The position numbers were made by a program, and so were the translations under genes. A stretch of DNA of 46,592 nucleotides from assembly GCA_900088475.1 (NCBI GenBank), contig FLMG01002209.1, positions 16,932-63,523 of the forward strand, given 5' to 3'. Position 1 is the stretch's first letter. The number at the start of each line of letters is the position of its first letter. This DNA is from Hyphochytrium catenoides (taxonomy: Eukaryota > Sar > Hyphochytriomycetes > Hyphochytriales > Hyphochytriaceae). The notes under the pieces are model-generated. The model ran no database searches. It saw only the letters and a list, made by a program, of their open reading frames with translations, and was not told the DNA's origin. Shown one piece after another: positions 44,501 through 46,592 of the stretch.

Positions 44501-45405
44501 TGATTTGCCTTGACAATCGCCTTGCAGATGTCACAGCGCACTCCCGCCGACTGTTGGCGACTCCCATCCAGCGCCGCAATCCAGCGCTGCCGCTGCTTAT
44601 TATTCTCTGCACAGACGTAGTACGGCTCCCCGTCCGCTGTGTAGAACATAAAGGAGAAAGCGGACCATTCGGGGCGGGGCGAGAACTCTGAATAATCTCT
44701 CACTTTGGTCACCACCACTGTTTTCTTAGGCTTCGCTCCCACTCTGGCTTTCTCTTGATCCTCATAGTAGCTGAGACTTGACCCGCGAAGGACAAAGAAT
44801 CGCCTTCTCCAGTTTTTTCTTCTGTGTCCTTGCTTCACGAGATATCCTGAGAACGTGACGCCCTCAGCGTTGAACTCTGGCATCCCTTCCAGTTGTGCTC
44901 CTCCTCCTCCTCCTCCTGTCCCTCCCGCTCCTCCGCCTATCTTTGTAGTGAGAGAGAGAGAGCCCACGCCTCCCGCTCCTGCTCCTCCCACTCCTGCTGT
45001 CTGAACCCTCTGCAGCGCCGCCAGCCAGCGCTGACAGTCTGCTTCTGACTCTGCATAGCAATACCAGGCGTCCGAGCCCGCAGGAGAGCGGACGAGAAAG
45101 CCGTAAGGTTTCTCAGGGAAAGGCTCTGCTTGTCCGACTTCAATGCTCTGCGTGTTGCTCCCTCTGTGTCCTCCATCTCTGTCTGTGGAGGCGTACAGAA
45201 TGCTGCCAGACAGAGTGAGATATCGCTTCTGATAAAGGCCCCAAGACGCCTTTCGAAAGCAATATCCCTCGCATGTGACTGGCAGAGAGAAGGCGGAGGA
45301 CGGGGCTGTGCTCTCTGTCTCGCCGCTAGCGTCGGAAGAGAGAGGAAGACCGAAGTTTCCTCTTTGGGCAGAAGAGATGCCCATTGACTGCCGAAGGCGG
45401 TCCAT
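37922..45405 (-). CDS. PH-PH-zinc-ribbon-Arb2-like-AGC protein kinase
   Basis: Sixteen exons in transcription order: 45405-44466, 44206-44062, 43760-42437, 42272-42032, 41763-41594, 41337-41086, 40926-40866, 40659-40601, 40286-40113, 39917-39763, 39490-39368, 39066-38847, 38568-38458, 38290-37922. That is 14 firm blocks, or 16 if two weak extra splits are allowed; all 14 join in phase to 1,447 residues. Two PH domains (~43-135, ~180-282) suggest phosphoinositide or membrane binding; a CDIC...CGIC zinc ribbon follows (~290-312). After ~430 disordered residues comes an Arb2/FAM172-like domain (~740-1020). The kinase (~1090-1340) has [43 protein letters not shown] and an AGC tail with hydrophobic motif HFEGFSF. 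By family it is an Akt/SGK/PKA-like Ser/Thr kinase, probably activated by PDK1-type phosphorylation. The C-terminus is Gln/Pro-rich. Confidence 0.88.
38290..40215 (-). other. AGC kinase catalytic domain
   Basis: Glycine loop [12 protein letters not shown], catalytic Lys in YYAMK, alpha-C Glu in [10 protein letters not shown], catalytic loop [12 protein letters not shown], metal-binding DFG, activation loop [15 protein letters not shown], and a substrate-binding region ending [11 protein letters not shown]. All essential catalytic residues are present. The usual Leu of YRDLK is Ala, and CGTPEY is CGTAAY. Confidence 0.93.
41086..42640 (-). other. Arb2/FAM172-like alpha/beta-hydrolase-type domain inside the kinase gene
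   Basis: Spans the end of exon 43760-42437 and exons 42272-42032, 41763-41594 and 41337-41086. Family-like blocks in order: [67 protein letters not shown] and RVGCVCLSL. The nucleophile-elbow position (HSYGG in FAM172A-type proteins) reads AYGRGG, with no Ser, so hydrolase activity looks unlikely. In yeast and animals Arb2-type domains occur in RNA-silencing or splicing-linked proteins. The call rests on pattern and block order. Confidence 0.6.
41478..41530. repeat. GA microsatellite in a kinase-gene intron
   Basis: (GA)n on the plus strand, hence (CT)n in the transcript, within the intron 41338-41593. Similar runs lie in other introns of this gene at ~39286-39310, ~40311-40332 and ~44240-44264. 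Confidence 0.9.
44520..45290 (-). other. tandem PH domains and zinc ribbon of the kinase gene
   Basis: PH1: [21 protein letters not shown] to [20 protein letters not shown]2: [22 protein letters not shown] to [19 protein letters not shown] Gly-rich linker separates them. Both keep the terminal-helix Trp. Next come four Cys ([20 protein letters not shown]) in a CxxC...CxxC zinc-ribbon pattern. PH2 has the basic K-x(n)-RR loop typical of phosphoinositide binders; PH1 does not show it clearly. Confidence 0.85.
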
Positions 45406-46549
45406 CCTTCTCTATTGAAGAGAAAAGAAGAGAGAGAGAGAGAAAGAGGGAGAGAGATGGCGCACTGCAAGAGAGACAGATGTATCTTTATGGCTGGGTT
45501 TCTACTGCGTAAGATTGTGGAGAGAAAGAGAAATGAAAGAGAGACAGATTAGGGTTAGATGGCAGTAGAAGAGTGCAAGAGAGAGAGAGAGAGAGAGAGA
45601 GTGAGAGAGAGAAAGAATGAGGTCACTTTGAAGATAACAGCCACCAAGACCCCAAATGGACAGCGGTTGTGCACTTATGCATAACAAGCAGACAAATGTG
45701 GGGGAGAGAGAAAGGGAGAGAGAAAGGGAGAGAGAGAGAGACAGATAGACAGACAGGCAGACAGAGAGAGAGAACAAGCGTAGGAATGTATAGAGAGGCC
45801 CTTTAGTCCGAAGGACGAAGGAAGAGGAAGCAGAATTTAGACCTTTCACTTCATGGTGCCAATAAAGGAGAACGAAAGGAGTAAATCGCCTGCAACCACC
45901 TGGCTCTACAGAGAGAGAGAGAGAGAGAGTGTGTCAGTGTCCGGGTCAACCTCAGCATGTCTCTCTTAGCATCTCTCTCTCTCTCTCTCTGTCCCTACGT
46001 CTTCTCTCTCCTCTCTCTTTCCGGACCTCTGCTTTCCCTCCTTCTTTGGCCCTGCTGACCTTCGCTATGAAGCGCTGTGATGCCCTTGTTTTTCCTTACA
46101 GTCGAGGTCGTGCGCCGTTATTCGGCCGCTAGACAATGTGTGTCTCTCTCTCTCCAGAGAGAGACAAGATCAGAGAAGAAACCCAATAAAGAGAGACGAA
46201 GAGAAGAGACAGATTGTGGGGGATCTGATGGGAAATGTACGACCGAGCTGACTAGAAGAGCTTTTGCCAGCTTTTTGGTTAGAGAGAGAGAGAGACACAC
46301 ACAGAAAGAAGTGTGGATTTGGTGCCGCGACCTTCGTTTTCCCTTACCTTCCATCACCGGCGGTCTCGATGCTAATAGATTAACCACCAGGGTCAGAACG
46401 ATACCCTAGTGCTCTCTCTGTCTCTCTCTCTCTCGGTCTCTCTCTGTCCCTCTTTCTCCCTCTCTCTCTCTTGACACTCTCTCTGTTTATCTCTCACACT
46501 CTCTCTCTCTGTCCGCTCTCCCTCTCCCTCTCCCTCTCTTACCTCTCGT

Positions 46550-46592
<43 letters not shown>
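45406..46592. other. 5' flank of the kinase gene, repeat-rich, no gene recognised
   Basis: Dominated by GA and CT tracts (~45430-45460, ~45577-45609, ~45710-45775, ~45909-45930, ~45974-45991). A less repetitive stretch at ~46310-46410 contains no recognisable exon. It should include the promoter of the minus-strand kinase gene. Confidence 0.5.
46411..46592. repeat. long CT-rich low-complexity tract at the window end
   Basis: About 180 bases of imperfect CT repeats (CTCTCTGTC, CCCTCTC units) ending in a pure (CT)n run at ~46556-46592 that reaches the edge of the window. Confidence 0.92.

Noticed and set aside
1-46592. Search for CRISPR arrays, insertion sequences, retroelements or a horizontally acquired island
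   Set aside because: No spaced repeat array, transposase, reverse transcriptase or long terminal repeat seen; the genes are ordinary intron-bearing eukaryotic genes.

Overview
The window is nuclear DNA from a unicellular eukaryote, most likely an alga or another protist. Base composition is mixed (roughly half GC). Nearly every gene is split by GT-AG introns of about 46-400 bases, and GA/CT microsatellites are scattered everywhere. There is no bacterial operon layout. An 11-base run of N at 32046-32056 marks a draft assembly. I cannot name the genus. Exon borders were placed by hand from splice sites, reading phase and family conservation; I had no transcript data.

Layout, left to right. (1) 383-1657 (+): an intronless secreted protein with a beta-propeller-like C-terminal half. 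(2) 3129-4847 (+): a four-exon NEPRO-family nucleolar protein. (3) 4848-7783: no gene recognised. (4) 7784-22906 (+): one very large gene of at least 16 exons and about 4,000 codons. It encodes an MBD9-like chromatin protein with MBD, FYRN/FYRC, DDT, bromodomain, PHD and WHIM modules, plus two PDZ-like domains, a TALE-type homeodomain and a second bromodomain-PHD pair. (5) 23375-28647 (-): a tandem AAA+ ATPase of the Cdc48/Afg2/Pex1 type, convergent with the giant gene; its N-terminal exons are only partly resolved. (6) 28648-32073: mostly unassigned, with one exon-like frame and the upstream flank of the next gene. (7) 32074-34484 (+): a bubblegum-type long-chain acyl-CoA synthetase whose first exon is lost in or beyond the assembly gap. 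(8) 35916-37166 (+): TRAPPC4/Trs23 in four exons. (9) 37922-45405 (-): a 16-exon gene for a PH-PH-zinc-ribbon-Arb2-like-AGC kinase protein. (10) 45406-46592: repeat-rich flank ending in a long CT tract.

The genes are unrelated housekeeping and regulatory functions: ribosome/RNA processing, chromatin, protein remodelling, fatty-acid activation, vesicle tethering and signalling. Nothing suggests a co-regulated cluster or a mobile island. The most unusual content is the domain architecture of the giant chromatin gene and of the Arb2-AGC kinase gene. In both, exon phases agree across almost all junctions, which argues that the fusions are real. Two places (13434-13632 and about 28280-28300) show a change of coding frame without a convincing intron and may be assembly indels.
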